A DNA stretch of 64,000 nucleotides from positions 5,332,001 to 5,396,000 of the forward strand of contig NZ_CP073696.1 in the NCBI RefSeq assembly GCF_025264645.1. The letters run 5' to 3'. The notes under the pieces are model-generated. The model made no database searches. It saw nothing but the letters and a program-made list of their open reading frames with translations, and had not been told where the DNA came from. Made by a program: the position numbers and the translations under genes. Of this stretch, positions 43,459-52,793 are shown piece after piece; within the stretch, counting starts at the first letter, position 1, and every line of letters begins with the position of its first letter. This DNA comes from Edaphobacter lichenicola. Lineage in GTDB: Bacteria; Acidobacteriota; Terriglobia; Terriglobales; Acidobacteriaceae.

Positions 43459-46400
43459 GTGTCGAAAATGTCCGTTCCATCAGCCACTCCAAACAAACCT
43501 GCCAGTACAAAAGTGTATTCACGTCCGGCTAAACTCGTCGGTGCGTTCCGTCTAGTGCTTGTCGCATTGCTCATCGCGATCGCAGCAATCACTCCAGCAA
43601 CACTCATCGCACAGTCCGACAACTCCTCGATCGCGGGCGTCATCACCGATCCCTCCGGAGCTGTTGTAAGCGCGGCGGCCGTCACTGTCATCAGCGAGCA
43701 GACCGGTGCAGAGCATAAAACCGTCAGCAACAAATCCGGCTTCTACACCATCGCCGGCCTCGCGCCGGGCAAATATACAGTCAAGGTCGTGGCACCGGGC
43801 TTCGACGCAATCACCGCGACCAACAACAATCTCGATCCCGCACTTCCAGCGACGGTGAACATTGCACTCGTGGTCGGCAAAGACAACGAATCCGTCGAGA
43901 TCACCGCAAACGAGACGACTTTGCAGGCCGACAGCTCAACCCTTGGCCGAGTCATCACCAGTAGTCAGGCCGATAACCTTCCGCTCAACGGCCGCAACCC
44001 AATCTATCTCGCGCTCACCAAGGCTGGAATCACCAGTATTACCAGCACCGTCTCCTCTTCAAACTTCAGCACCGGCCTCGGCGCCATCAACATCAACGGA
44101 GCGCGTGAGCGCGACAACCTCCTTACCTACGACGGTGCCGTCGCCGTCCGCATCCGAGCCAGCGGCGACTCAGTCGGCACACCCGACCTCGACGCAGTCG
44201 AGGAGGTTCAGGTACTCGCAACCAACTACCCCGCAGAGTACGGCCGTTCCATCGGTGGCCAAATCCGAATCATCACCAAAAGCGGCACCGATCACTTCCA
44301 CGGCAGCGCCTACGAGTACTTCCAGAACCCCGTCCTCAACGCCAACACCTGGGTCCGCAATGCGAACGCCAACAACTCAAATCCCAACTATCCCGAAGCT
44401 CTAAAAACGAACAACGTCGCACCCTTCACCTACAACCAGTTTGGTTTTGTTCTCAACGGGCCACTCTACATCCCTCACGTGTTGCCCAAGGGCAAGGTCT
44501 TCTTCCTCTACTCCGAGGCCTTCGTTCGCGATCCTTCGCTCTCCACCGAGACCGACACCGTTCCCAACGCAGCCTTTCGGACCGGCGACTTCAGCTCCGT
44601 CGCACAGCACATCAAAGACCCCATGTCAGGCCTCCCATGCGATCCGAAGTTAGGTGGTACCGGCTGTTTCGCTGGCAACATCATCCCCAAGAATCGTCTC
44701 AGTCCGAACGGCGTCGGTCTGCTCTCTGCCTTCCCCACGCCAACACCAGGCTTTCAAATCGGTGCAGCAAACTTGCTTGAGACCGCACACTATCCCATTC
44801 AGCAACAGATCGACAGCGGCAATCTCGATATCGTTCCCACCGAGAAAGACTACATCCGCTTCCGCCTCATTCACTTCTACTACCACGAGGTTAATCCCTT
44901 CGCGACGTCGAACTACGACATCGTCCCCCGCATCTACAGCCGTCCCAATCAGACCGGCTCGCTCGATTACGTCCACACCTTTGGCCCCAGCACGACCAAC
45001 GAATTTCTCTTCACTGCCAGCCACGACGCCGCGCGTCTAAGCATCGATACATCGACTGGAACCTACAACCGCACCGCCTACGGCATCAACTATCCGTATC
45101 TCTTTCCTGCCGGAAAAGATCTCCCCAACAAAATCCCCACCATCGCATTTGATACAACCGGAATCACAACGCTTGACGGCAGCACCTATCCCTCTCACTC
45201 TCAGGGAGAGATCTTCGACTTCGCCGACACCTTCACGCGCATCATCGGCAACCACACCGTGCGCGGCGGCGCTCTCTACGAGCGAGCTGGCGAGAATGAC
45301 GACGACCAGATCGCCTTCGCAAACTCCACTCCTGGCCAAACCAACAACCAGAACGGCAAGTTCGACTTCTCAAGCACCAACTCCAGTGGCACCGGCTACG
45401 ACCTGGCCGACGCCGCCCTCGGCATCTTCAACACCTACTCCGAGATCGGTCCACGCAACGAGACTCCCAGCCGCGCCAACATGTACGAGTTCTTTGCGCA
45501 GGACTCCTGGAAGGTCACGCCCAAACTCCACCTTGAGTTCGGCATGCGATACACCAGCATTCATCCCTTCTACAGCATCTGGAACAACGCCGGAACCTTT
45601 GACCCCGCCTTCTACAACTCCGCTACTGCTGTGAAGGTCAATCCCGCAACGGGCAATCCGATAGCTGGCAGCGGCGACCCGCTCGATGGTACCGTTCTCT
45701 TTGGCAACGGCTTCACTGCCAGCGCAGCCGCTCACGTTCCAATCGCTGTAACCGGCCAATATAACAACCTCTTCCACAATCTACCGCGCGGCTACGTTCA
45801 CGTGCAGAAGTTCCTCTTCCAGCCGCGCGTTGGCATAGCCTATTCGCTCAACAACAAGACGGTCCTGCGTACCGGCTTCGGCCGCTATACCAGTCGCCAG
45901 GGAACCTCCGACAACGTATTTCTCGGCGGCTTTGCACCGTTGCAGCAGGTGGTTTCGATCACCGGCGGCAGCGCAGACAACCCAGCCGGCACTGCAACCG
46001 GCACCGGCTCCTTCCCAACTCTCTCCGGCGACATCAATCAACAGTTCCCGCAGCCAGAAGCCTACATCTGGAACGTATCCGTCGAGCGTGACCTTGGCTA
46101 CGACACCGTAGCGGACGTCTCTTACGTCGGTCGCCACTCCCTACACCAGCAGTTCGAGTCCGACGTGAACCAAGCACCCATCGGAACTGCGCAAGCCTTC
46201 GGCACCAACGGAGTCAACGCGCACCGCCCGTATCTCGGCTACGCTGCCATCACCGAGGTCTATCAGGGTGACACGGCCTTCTATCAAGGCCTGCAGATCG
46301 ACGTCAATCACCGCTTCAGCCATAGCCTCGGCTTCGGAGTCGCGTACACCTACGCTCACTCTCGCGACTGCGGCTCGTTCCAGAAGAACATCCTACCCAA

Positions 46401-46986
46401 CGCCGATGATCCCAAAGGTCTCTGTGGCACGGCAGACTACGATCTGCGTCAGGTCCTCGTCCTCAACTCGGTCTATCACATCCCCTTCCGCAGCAACAGC
46501 CGCATCGCGAACGAAGCGCTCGGAGGTTGGCAGCTCTCGCAGGCCTACCAGTTCCAGACGGGGACACCACTCAACGTCTTAACCAGCCAGGACATTGCAG
46601 GCGTCGGCGCAGGCTTTCAGGGGCAGTTCCTTCAAATCGCTCCCGGTGCCACGCTCCACGGCAACGGCAAATTCTCCAACGGCAAGGACGCGAACACTTG
46701 GTTCAACCCAACTGTCTTCTCACTTCCTGCTGCCGGCACCTTCACCTCGCAGCGCAATCGCAACCTGATCTACGGACCCGGTCAGGCAAGCTTCAACGCA
46801 AGCCTGCAAAAACGATTCGCAACCTTTGAAGGTCAGGCGCTCTCCTTCCGCTTCGACGCCTTCGACTTCCCCAACCATCCCAACTGGTCCGCTCCGGACT
46901 CAACCTACACCGACGCTGCCTTCGGCAAAGTCACCAGCAAGACCGGCCAACGCGCAATGCAGGCCAGCCTGCGTTACTCCTTCTAA
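43459..46986 (+). CDS. Oar-like TonB-dependent receptor 2
   Basis: An 1175-residue outer membrane receptor with a basic N-terminal extension, signal peptide (about 28-51, ending TLIAQ), carboxypeptidase-regulatory-like domain (about 55-140: GVITDPSGAVVSAAAVTVIS), plug (LPLNGRNPIYLALTKAG, NLLTYDGA, AEYGRSIGGQIRIITKSGTD) and beta-barrel ending LRYSF. The start is GTG at 43459 with GGGAGG five bases upstream. It lies 106 nt after the PI-PLC gene and 100 nt before GH92, so it probably imports products of these enzymes, such as mannose-containing or inositol-linked glycans; this is inferred from position. Confidence 0.9.
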   Translation: MSKMSVPSATPNKPASTKVYSRPAKLVGAFRLVLVALLIAIAAITPATLIAQSDNSSIAGVITDPSGAVVSAAAVTVISEQTGAEHKTVSNKSGFYTIAGLAPGKYTVKVVAPGFDAITATNNNLDPALPATVNIALVVGKDNESVEITANETTLQADSSTLGRVITSSQADNLPLNGRNPIYLALTKAGITSITSTVSSSNFSTGLGAININGARERDNLLTYDGAVAVRIRASGDSVGTPDLDAVEEVQVLATNYPAEYGRSIGGQIRIITKSGTDHFHGSAYEYFQNPVLNANTWVRNANANNSNPNYPEALKTNNVAPFTYNQFGFVLNGPLYIPHVLPKGKVFFLYSEAFVRDPSLSTETDTVPNAAFRTGDFSSVAQHIKDPMSGLPCDPKLGGTGCFAGNIIPKNRLSPNGVGLLSAFPTPTPGFQIGAANLLETAHYPIQQQIDSGNLDIVPTEKDYIRFRLIHFYYHEVNPFATSNYDIVPRIYSRPNQTGSLDYVHTFGPSTTNEFLFTASHDAARLSIDTSTGTYNRTAYGINYPYLFPAGKDLPNKIPTIAFDTTGITTLDGSTYPSHSQGEIFDFADTFTRIIGNHTVRGGALYERAGENDDDQIAFANSTPGQTNNQNGKFDFSSTNSSGTGYDLADAALGIFNTYSEIGPRNETPSRANMYEFFAQDSWKVTPKLHLEFGMRYTSIHPFYSIWNNAGTFDPAFYNSATAVKVNPATGNPIAGSGDPLDGTVLFGNGFTASAAAHVPIAVTGQYNNLFHNLPRGYVHVQKFLFQPRVGIAYSLNNKTVLRTGFGRYTSRQGTSDNVFLGGFAPLQQVVSITGGSADNPAGTATGTGSFPTLSGDINQQFPQPEAYIWNVSVERDLGYDTVADVSYVGRHSLHQQFESDVNQAPIGTAQAFGTNGVNAHRPYLGYAAITEVYQGDTAFYQGLQIDVNHRFSHSLGFGVAYTYAHSRDCGSFQKNILPNADDPKGLCGTADYDLRQVLVLNSVYHIPFRSNSRIANEALGGWQLSQAYQFQTGTPLNVLTSQDIAGVGAGFQGQFLQIAPGATLHGNGKFSNGKDANTWFNPTVFSLPAAGTFTSQRNRNLIYGPGQASFNASLQKRFATFEGQALSFRFDAFDFPNHPNWSAPDSTYTDAAFGKVTSKTGQRAMQASLRYSF

Positions 46987-47012
46987 CGCTCTACCATTAC
47001 AGCAGCACGCGA

Positions 47013-47035
47013 GGGGCTCTCCAACAGAGAGCCCC
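47013..47035 (+). terminator. Hairpin between receptor 2 and GH92
   Basis: GGGGCTCT (47013-47020) and AGAGCCCC (47028-47035) form an 8-bp stem with a 7-nt loop but no T-run follows. Perhaps a weak terminator or mRNA-stabilising hairpin within the operon. Confidence 0.5.
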
Positions 47036-47086
47036 ACTCGTTCACAAAGTTTTTCGCAAACGAGACAATCCAAGGAACGAATCATC

Positions 47087-49363
47087 ATGCAAGCAGCAGT
47101 GCACTCCATCCTCCGCCGCTCGATCCATCTCTCCCTCAGCGCACTGCTGCTTGCAACACCAATCCTCGCGCAAAAAACCGCCGCCACATCCACTCATGAC
47201 TACACTCACAACGTCGATCCATTTATCGGCGTCGACTGGGGCGGCAACACCTTCGTCGGCTCCGCCATCCCCTACGGCCTCGTCAAGCTCGGTCCCGACA
47301 TGGAGACCTTCGACGGCCGCCGCTCCGGCTTTGGCTACTCCAGCAACGGAGTCATCCTCGGCTTCTCGCACCTCCACCTCAGCGGCGCGCAGGGCAAATA
47401 CGGCAACATCCTCGTCGCTCCCGTCACCGGCCCACTCAATCTCGACGACATCAAAACTCCACGCTCGAACGAGGTCAATCAGGTCGGCTACTACGCCGCG
47501 AACCTCGACCGTTACAAAATTAAAGCCGAGCTAACCAGCAGCCGTCGCGTAGGATTCCATCGCTACACCTTCCCCGCATCACAGCAGTCCCACCTCACCA
47601 TCAACGTGGCCCACGCACTCGACCTCGGCCCCGGCTCCGAGTCCCAGCGCTTCCTAGGCGCCGAGATCCATCTCACCAGTAATCACGAAGCGCAAGGCAT
47701 CGCCCGCTTCACCGGCGGCTGGAACAAAGGTGGCGAGTACAAGGTCTACTACTACATGATCCTCGACACCCCAGCGACCACCACACAAACCTGGACTGGC
47801 ACCACCCTAACCTCCATGCAAGACGCGACCGTCACCACAGACACCCCCATCGGCGCCACCTTCAACTTCAGCACCCACGCTAACCAGGTCATCCAGGCAA
47901 AAGTAGGCATCTCCTTTATCAGCGCAGACCAGGCAAAACAAAACGTCCAACAAGAGATCCCCACCTGGAACTTCGCCGCCACCCACTCCGCCGCGACCGC
48001 GCTCTGGAACGCCGAGCTAGCCAAGCTCAGCCTCACCGGCGAATCTGACTCACAGCGTCGCCAGCTCTACACCGCGATGTACCACATCATGCTCATGCCC
48101 ACCGACCGCACCGGCGAAAACCCCGACTGGCGATCCACCGAGCCCTACTACGACGACTACTACGCCATCTGGGACACCTACCGTAGCTCCAGCCCACTCC
48201 TTACTCTCATCTCCCCCGACCGCCAGCGCGACATCATCCGCTCCCTCATCGACATCTACCGTCACACCGGCTACATGCCCGACGCCCGCAGCGGCAACGA
48301 CAACGGCCGCACTCAAGGCGGCTCCAACGCCAACGTCGTAGTAGCCGACGCGTACGTAAAAGGCCTCAAAGGCATCGACTACGAAACCGCATTCGCCGCG
48401 ATGGTCCACGACGCCGAAGTCCCTCCCGCCAACGCACAAAAAGAAGGTCGCGGCGGGCTCAAGGACTACAACGAAAAAGGCTACATCACCCTCGCAGACG
48501 AGCGCGCCGGCTCACGCATCGCCGAGTACAGTTACGACGACTTCGCCATCTCCGAAGTAGCCTGCGGCCTCGGCCACAAAAAAGAAGCCGCCCTCTACGC
48601 CAGCCGCACCCACAACTTCGAGCACCTCTGGGACAAGGACATGACCGCCGAAGGATTCCACGGCTTCCTCCGTCCCCGCAACCCCGACGGCACCTGGGCC
48701 GCGCCCTACCTCGTCGTCCGCGGCACCTGGCCCGACTTCTTCTACGAGGGCGACATCTGGACCTACTCCATCTACGCCCCGCAGGACATGCGCCGCCTCA
48801 TCGAGATGGCCGGCGGCAACGACACCTTCGTCCACCGCCTCGACTGGATCTTCGGTCGTCGCCACTTCGACGTCACCAACGAGCCCGGCTTCCTCATCCC
48901 TGTCCTCTACAACTACGCCCTCCGCCCCGACAAGACTGCCGACATCGTTCATCTCCTCCTCGAAAAAGCCTTCACCGACACTCGCGCGGGCATCCCCGGC
49001 AACGACGACTCCGGCGCCATGTCCAGCTGGCTCATCTTCTCCACCCTCGGCCTCTTTCCCGTCGCCGGTCAGGACGTCTACCTCATCAGCACCCCCAGCA
49101 TTCCCGACGCATCACTCGCCCTCGCCAACGGAAAAAAGCTCCGCATCATCGCAAAGAACCTCGACCCCAACGGCCTCAACCGCTACGTCCAGTCCGCCAC
49201 GCTCAACGGGGCCGATCTCCCCAACGCCTGGTTCCGCCACGCCCAAATCAAAGACGGAGCAACGCTGGTCCTAACCATGGGCTCCGCTCCCTCCACCTGG
49301 GGCACCACCACCCCACCCCCCTCCATGAGCGACCCCAACGCCCACACCTGTTCCATGAAGTAG
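47087..49363 (+). CDS. Secreted GH92 alpha-mannosidase
   Basis: A 758-residue exported exo-alpha-mannosidase of family GH92, calcium-dependent enzymes that trim alpha-1,2-, 1,3- or 1,6-mannose from high-mannose glycans and fungal mannan. Signal peptide about 1-28 (LSALLLATPILAQ). Family marks: THNVDPFIGVDWGGNTFVGS, PYGLVKLGPD, GFSHLHLSG, YYAIWDTYRSSSPLL, GYMPDAR, GNDDSGAMSSWLIFSTLGLF with the catalytic Asp pair, and YLISTP. ATG at 47087 with AAGGA upstream; the longer in-frame reading from 46826 overlaps receptor 2 and has no signal peptide. The subtype (1,2 versus 1,3/1,6) cannot be assigned by eye. Confidence 0.93.
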   Translation: MQAAVHSILRRSIHLSLSALLLATPILAQKTAATSTHDYTHNVDPFIGVDWGGNTFVGSAIPYGLVKLGPDMETFDGRRSGFGYSSNGVILGFSHLHLSGAQGKYGNILVAPVTGPLNLDDIKTPRSNEVNQVGYYAANLDRYKIKAELTSSRRVGFHRYTFPASQQSHLTINVAHALDLGPGSESQRFLGAEIHLTSNHEAQGIARFTGGWNKGGEYKVYYYMILDTPATTTQTWTGTTLTSMQDATVTTDTPIGATFNFSTHANQVIQAKVGISFISADQAKQNVQQEIPTWNFAATHSAATALWNAELAKLSLTGESDSQRRQLYTAMYHIMLMPTDRTGENPDWRSTEPYYDDYYAIWDTYRSSSPLLTLISPDRQRDIIRSLIDIYRHTGYMPDARSGNDNGRTQGGSNANVVVADAYVKGLKGIDYETAFAAMVHDAEVPPANAQKEGRGGLKDYNEKGYITLADERAGSRIAEYSYDDFAISEVACGLGHKKEAALYASRTHNFEHLWDKDMTAEGFHGFLRPRNPDGTWAAPYLVVRGTWPDFFYEGDIWTYSIYAPQDMRRLIEMAGGNDTFVHRLDWIFGRRHFDVTNEPGFLIPVLYNYALRPDKTADIVHLLLEKAFTDTRAGIPGNDDSGAMSSWLIFSTLGLFPVAGQDVYLISTPSIPDASLALANGKKLRIIAKNLDPNGLNRYVQSATLNGADLPNAWFRHAQIKDGATLVLTMGSAPSTWGTTTPPPSMSDPNAHTCSMK

Positions 49364-49384
49364 AAGTCATCGCCAACGAAAAGA

Positions 49385-49408
49385 GCCTCGCAACCGCGAG
49401 GCCCTTCT
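49385..49408. terminator. Terminator between GH92 and DUF892 genes
   Basis: GCCTCGC (49385-49391), loop AACC, GCGAGGC (49396-49402), followed by CCTTCTCC, between convergent genes. Confidence 0.65.
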
Positions 49409-49429
49409 CCATCACCCACTAACCTAAAA

Positions 49430-50017
49430 CTAAGAAGCGCGCTTCTTCAATCCTGGAGCAGCCGCCTTCTCATCTTCACGGCTCTTCTGCGCGGAATATT
49501 TCTCCTTCGCAGACAGTGGCTTCTTCTTCTGCTCAGGCTCTTCCGAACTCTTCGTAAAGATCGGCCCCGCCGCCGCAGAGATCTTCGCCGCCGCAGCCAG
49601 CTCTTCGTTCAGATTCTTTGTCAGCAGATCAATCACGTCCTGCATGCCAAGTGTCTTCGCCATCGAGATCGACGCCTGGTAGCCCGCAATCTCATAGTGC
49701 TCTGTCCGCAGAGCCGCACCAATCAAACCTGAATCGAACGACGCGCCCTCTTCATCCTTCTCCAGCGCATCCTTGCCCTCTTCAACAATGCCTTCCATGC
49801 CATTACAGTGCTCTCCGGTCGGCTTCTCGCCCAGATGCCCGAAGACCTCCTTCAAACGTTCCACCTGTCCTTTGGTCTCTTCCAGATGCGCCGTAAACAG
49901 TTCCTTCAGCTTCGCATCCTTGGCGCCCTTTGCGAGCTTCGGCAGGGCCTTCACCAACTGATTCTCAGCGCTGTACATATCGCGCAACTCATCCAGTAAA
50001 ACATCCTTAAGTGGCAT
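49430..50017 (-). CDS. DUF892 ferritin-like protein (YciE type)
   Basis: A 195-residue helical protein with the DUF892 layout: LLDELRDMYSAENQLVKALP at the N-terminus and ALRTEHYEIAGYQASISMA in the third helix, which carry the Glu/His metal ligands of ferritin-like four-helix bundles. The last 40 residues are a Lys/Glu-rich disordered tail (QKKKPLSAKEKYSAQKS). Relatives (YciE/YciF) are induced by stress; the metal and reaction are not established. The ATG at 50015-50017 has GGAG upstream. It stands alone and converges on GH92. Confidence 0.85.
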   Translation of the reverse strand: MPLKDVLLDELRDMYSAENQLVKALPKLAKGAKDAKLKELFTAHLEETKGQVERLKEVFGHLGEKPTGEHCNGMEGIVEEGKDALEKDEEGASFDSGLIGAALRTEHYEIAGYQASISMAKTLGMQDVIDLLTKNLNEELAAAAKISAAAGPIFTKSSEEPEQKKKPLSAKEKYSAQKSREDEKAAAPGLKKRAS

Positions 50018-50250
50018 ATCACTCTCCTGTGTCGATCTATGATTCCCGGCACTCGAGCCACTTGCGAATCACTTAGTGAGAGCCGCTTTTTCCGTGTGAA
50101 GTTGGCCGCTATGCAGGTTAAATGCGAAGAGGCTCGAACCGAATGACTCCAACAAGCTGCAAACGAAACATTCTGATCCGAATTCCCTTGACGCCTCCAC
50201 CCGTGCGAGCGCACCCTGTTTCCATCAAAAATTTCGCGAAGGGGCCCCCT

Positions 50251-50793
50251 GTGAGCAAACCTCTCTTCACTGTTGCACTTCTTGCCTCTGCCTTTATCCT
50301 TCCTCTAGCCGCCCACGCCGACGCCATCGATGATTTCGTCATCACCGGCGGAGGCAACACCATTACCTTCTCTCTCCCCGCATCCCCCACCGACGTATTT
50401 GTCAGCACCGGTGCCGGTGGTGTCATCGGAGGCTTCTCTCCAATCCCAGCGCCTCTGGTCACCACCAACGGTGTCACCACAACCAGCAGCATGGAGTTCC
50501 TCTCCGGCAATATCTTCTTCGTCGGGCCTGGAATCCAGTTGTTCGGAGACGATCTGACCCTCGTCGGTCAGCTCCTCTATTCTGGCTCCGCCTATACGCC
50601 CACCTTCCTGACCGGAACATTTGACCTTCACCAGTTTCAAGCGTTCCCGAACGTGGACTACACCCTGACCATCACCCCTGAATCGACACCGCCCACGGTT
50701 CCCGAACCCAGCGCTCTGCTCCTCTTCGCTACCGGTGCCGCAGGCCTCCTCTACCGCGCAACCAAGCGTCCAGCGGTCGGGACTTTTTTGTAA
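50251..50793 (+). CDS. PEP-CTERM exported protein, copy 1
   Basis: A 180-residue protein with a signal peptide (residues 1-22, LPLAAHA then DAIDDF), a beta-rich middle and a C-terminal PEP-CTERM sorting tail: VPEPSALLLFATGAAGLL followed by basic residues. Exosortase cuts near PEP and the protein is processed to the surface or EPS; no exosortase gene is in this window. The start is GTG at 50251 with GAAGGGG closely upstream. It is a tandem paralogue of the next gene: the mature N-terminus, signal peptide and about 70 bp of upstream DNA align. Function unknown. Confidence 0.78.
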   Translation: MSKPLFTVALLASAFILPLAAHADAIDDFVITGGGNTITFSLPASPTDVFVSTGAGGVIGGFSPIPAPLVTTNGVTTTSSMEFLSGNIFFVGPGIQLFGDDLTLVGQLLYSGSAYTPTFLTGTFDLHQFQAFPNVDYTLTITPESTPPTVPEPSALLLFATGAAGLLYRATKRPAVGTFL

Positions 50794-50913
50794 AAATCGC
50801 ACGATAACCCAGGAACCGGTGATGCCCATCCTTTGCAGTCTTTGGCAAAGGGTGGGTTATTCGCCGACGCGAACCGCATTCAATCTCCAAGTCAGAACTT
50901 AAATTTACTTGAC

Positions 50914-51513
50914 GTGACCTTCCCGAGAGCGCACCCTGAGCCATTACAAACCTCACGAAGGGATCACTCCAAGAGCAAATCTCTCTTCCCCCTTGCACTT
51001 CTCGCCTCTGCGTCCATCCTTCCTCTGGCCGCCCACGCAGATACCGTCGACGACTTCCTCCTTACCGGTCATGGCAACACCATTACCTTCTCCCTTCCTG
51101 TTCCCCCGCAGGGAGGCGCCGTCAACGCCGACGACTTCAGGGTTCCGTCTCTCCTCATCGACTTCAACGGTCACACCGCCGGAGCGAGCCTCGATCTCTT
51201 CACCTCAACCGTAGGCGGCGGATTTGACCTGACCTATTTTTTTCCAGGAGGACAGAGCCAGGTCGCCGCGGAAGGCGCACAGCTCTTCTCTGGAACCACC
51301 TCTGCCCCCACCATCCTTCCCGATACCTATCTCCTTGAAGACAGGGCAGGCGGCACCGACACCCTGACGATTACCCAGCAGCCCCCACCCGCTTCACCCG
51401 TCCCCGAGCCGTCAACGCTCCTGCTGCTCGCCACCGGAGCCCTGGGTCTGATCACAGCAGGCGGCAGACGTAGGTCGGTCCGTGAATCTCAGAATCTCAC
51501 TGACTCAAGGTGA
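50914..51513 (+). CDS. PEP-CTERM exported protein, copy 2 (start codon displaced)
   Basis: A paralogue of the previous protein: LPLAAHADTVDDFLLTGHGN aligns with its neighbour's mature start, and the C-terminus has VPEPSTLLLLATGALGLI plus Arg residues. At the position of copy 1's GTG this copy has AAG (50971-50973), so the homologous start is lost. The nearest upstream in-frame start is GTG at 50914, without a ribosome-binding site, which adds about 19 residues before the signal peptide; a TTG at 50833 is further off. It may be poorly expressed or a young pseudogene, though the frame is intact. Confidence 0.6.
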   Translation: MTFPRAHPEPLQTSRRDHSKSKSLFPLALLASASILPLAAHADTVDDFLLTGHGNTITFSLPVPPQGGAVNADDFRVPSLLIDFNGHTAGASLDLFTSTVGGGFDLTYFFPGGQSQVAAEGAQLFSGTTSAPTILPDTYLLEDRAGGTDTLTITQQPPPASPVPEPSTLLLLATGALGLITAGGRRRSVRESQNLTDSR

Positions 51514-51594
51514 GCCACGAAGTCGGCTGTAAGCTCGTCTGCGTACTGTCAGTAGCGAATCGACACGTTTCAGTTTCGGGAGGGATAGTGGAAA

Positions 51595-52377
51595 ATGAGC
51601 CGACTCTTGATACTCGCGTCCGTGGCCGCATCCTGGATGCTGCTCGTGAAAGGATATGCTCAAGCTCCAAGCATCCGAGAACATTTACCTTCTAATTTAC
51701 TCAGCGCAGACGCCCGCACTGCGTCTAATTCAGGCGTGTGGAAGGAGGTCATTGAAAACCATGGATCGAGTGCGCTCGTTGCTTTTCATGCAACTTTTCA
51801 TTGCGGCACAAAGGGTAACATTCTTTATAACCACGACCCTCTATTCTTCTATGGCAGGGATAAGGTCATTTCACCCGAAGGGAGTTTTGAGATAGAGGCC
51901 GCTGATCCTTCCGAGTGCCCGGGTTGTATCGATGCCGCAATATTTTCGGATGGCCACACAGAGGGAGATCCGTTTGAAGTCGACGCCATCTTTCAGAGAC
52001 GTCGGGGCACTTACGAAGCCATAGCCTCAGCACTTACGCTGCTAGACGACATGGCTGCTAATAAAAGGACGGCCCTGCAAGTCCAGTCCTCCTTTAGCGA
52101 TCTGGAGGCTTCTGCGTATAAAGATCGCACCCTCAATGGGCCGGAAAGAGTTGGCATGCGCATCTTGTTCGAGAGATTACGGCTGACACTTAAGACGAAT
52201 CAGGGTGTTGTGATTACCCCATCGGATAAGACTGTTGGACGGCAACCCACTTATAACGAGATCGCGGCGAAGCAAAACATCTCAATGGAGCAAGCTCAGG
52301 CCATTGTGATTGCAAAAAAGCTTCAGGAGTGGCGAGCCGATCTGGAAGGCTCTCTTAGTCTCGCGCCTCCAAAATAG
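51595..52377 (+). CDS. Secreted protein, unknown function
   Basis: A 260-residue protein with a signal peptide (about 1-22: LLILASVAASWMLLVKGYAQ), then a beta-rich domain (about 45-130) holding three Cys (FHCGTKG and SECPGC) that could form disulfides, and a helical second half with many Ala/Glu/Lys. The C-terminus ends in SLSLAPPK. I recognise no family. ATG at 51595 with GGAGGG about 12 bases upstream. Its codon use seems less GC-biased than its neighbours'. No functional link to adjacent genes is visible. Confidence 0.6.
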   Translation: MSRLLILASVAASWMLLVKGYAQAPSIREHLPSNLLSADARTASNSGVWKEVIENHGSSALVAFHATFHCGTKGNILYNHDPLFFYGRDKVISPEGSFEIEAADPSECPGCIDAAIFSDGHTEGDPFEVDAIFQRRRGTYEAIASALTLLDDMAANKRTALQVQSSFSDLEASAYKDRTLNGPERVGMRILFERLRLTLKTNQGVVITPSDKTVGRQPTYNEIAAKQNISMEQAQAIVIAKKLQEWRADLEGSLSLAPPK

Positions 52378-52428
52378 GGGCTATGTCACGTAAGATTGCT
52401 TGACGTCTGCCTGGCGAAACGCCCCAAC

Positions 52429-52499
52429 TCGGGTGCCCCATATCTCGATTCTGAGATGGGGCATTCGCGGGAAGGCGCGAACCGCCCTCCCGAATGTCA
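52429..52499. repeat. REP-like palindromic element
   Basis: First unit: TGCCCCATATCTC then GATTCT then GAGATGGGGCA, pairing across a two-base bulge. Second unit: CATTCG-C-GGGA...TCCC-GAATG. From memory, similar GTGCCCCATxTCTC...GAGATGGGG palindromes are dispersed between genes in Terriglobia genomes; their number here cannot be judged from one window. Confidence 0.5.
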
Positions 52500-52626
52500 T
52501 GGATACGAGCTTGCTCGCTCTGCCAGCCGCCCCTTTAGAGCGTTTTAAAATAGTCCAAAAAATCTTCACCAAACTTGGCGTATGAGTTATATCCAATTCG
52601 TTACAATTAAATAAGAGATCAAAATC

Positions 52627-52667
52627 AAGGGCTGCCTGCGGCGAAAGCTGTGGCAGCCCTTCTCATT
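52627..52667 (+). terminator. Terminator-like stem
   Basis: AAGGGCTGCC (52627-52636) and GGCAGCCCTT (52652-52661), followed by TCTCATTT. It is 250 bp after the stop of the secreted protein gene. Confidence 0.55.
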
Positions 52668-52793
52668 TAAATGTCCGCAAGGACCACGATAAGCACCACG
52701 AAAGGGCACCAAACACCATGGCAATGCACATCCAAACCTCCGGCCTTCTAGTATCCGGCGGGTGGCCTAAATCTCGACTCCAGCGACAAGCTC

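Noticed and set aside
46826..47086. Longer N-terminus for the GH92 gene
   Set aside because: The extra 87 codons overlap TonB receptor 2 in another frame, and the signal peptide begins only at 47087.
50251..51513. Exosortase for the PEP-CTERM proteins within the window
   Set aside because: The membrane proteins at 13035-23398 were considered, but none shows the exosortase Cys/Arg/His pattern; the sorting enzyme must be encoded elsewhere.
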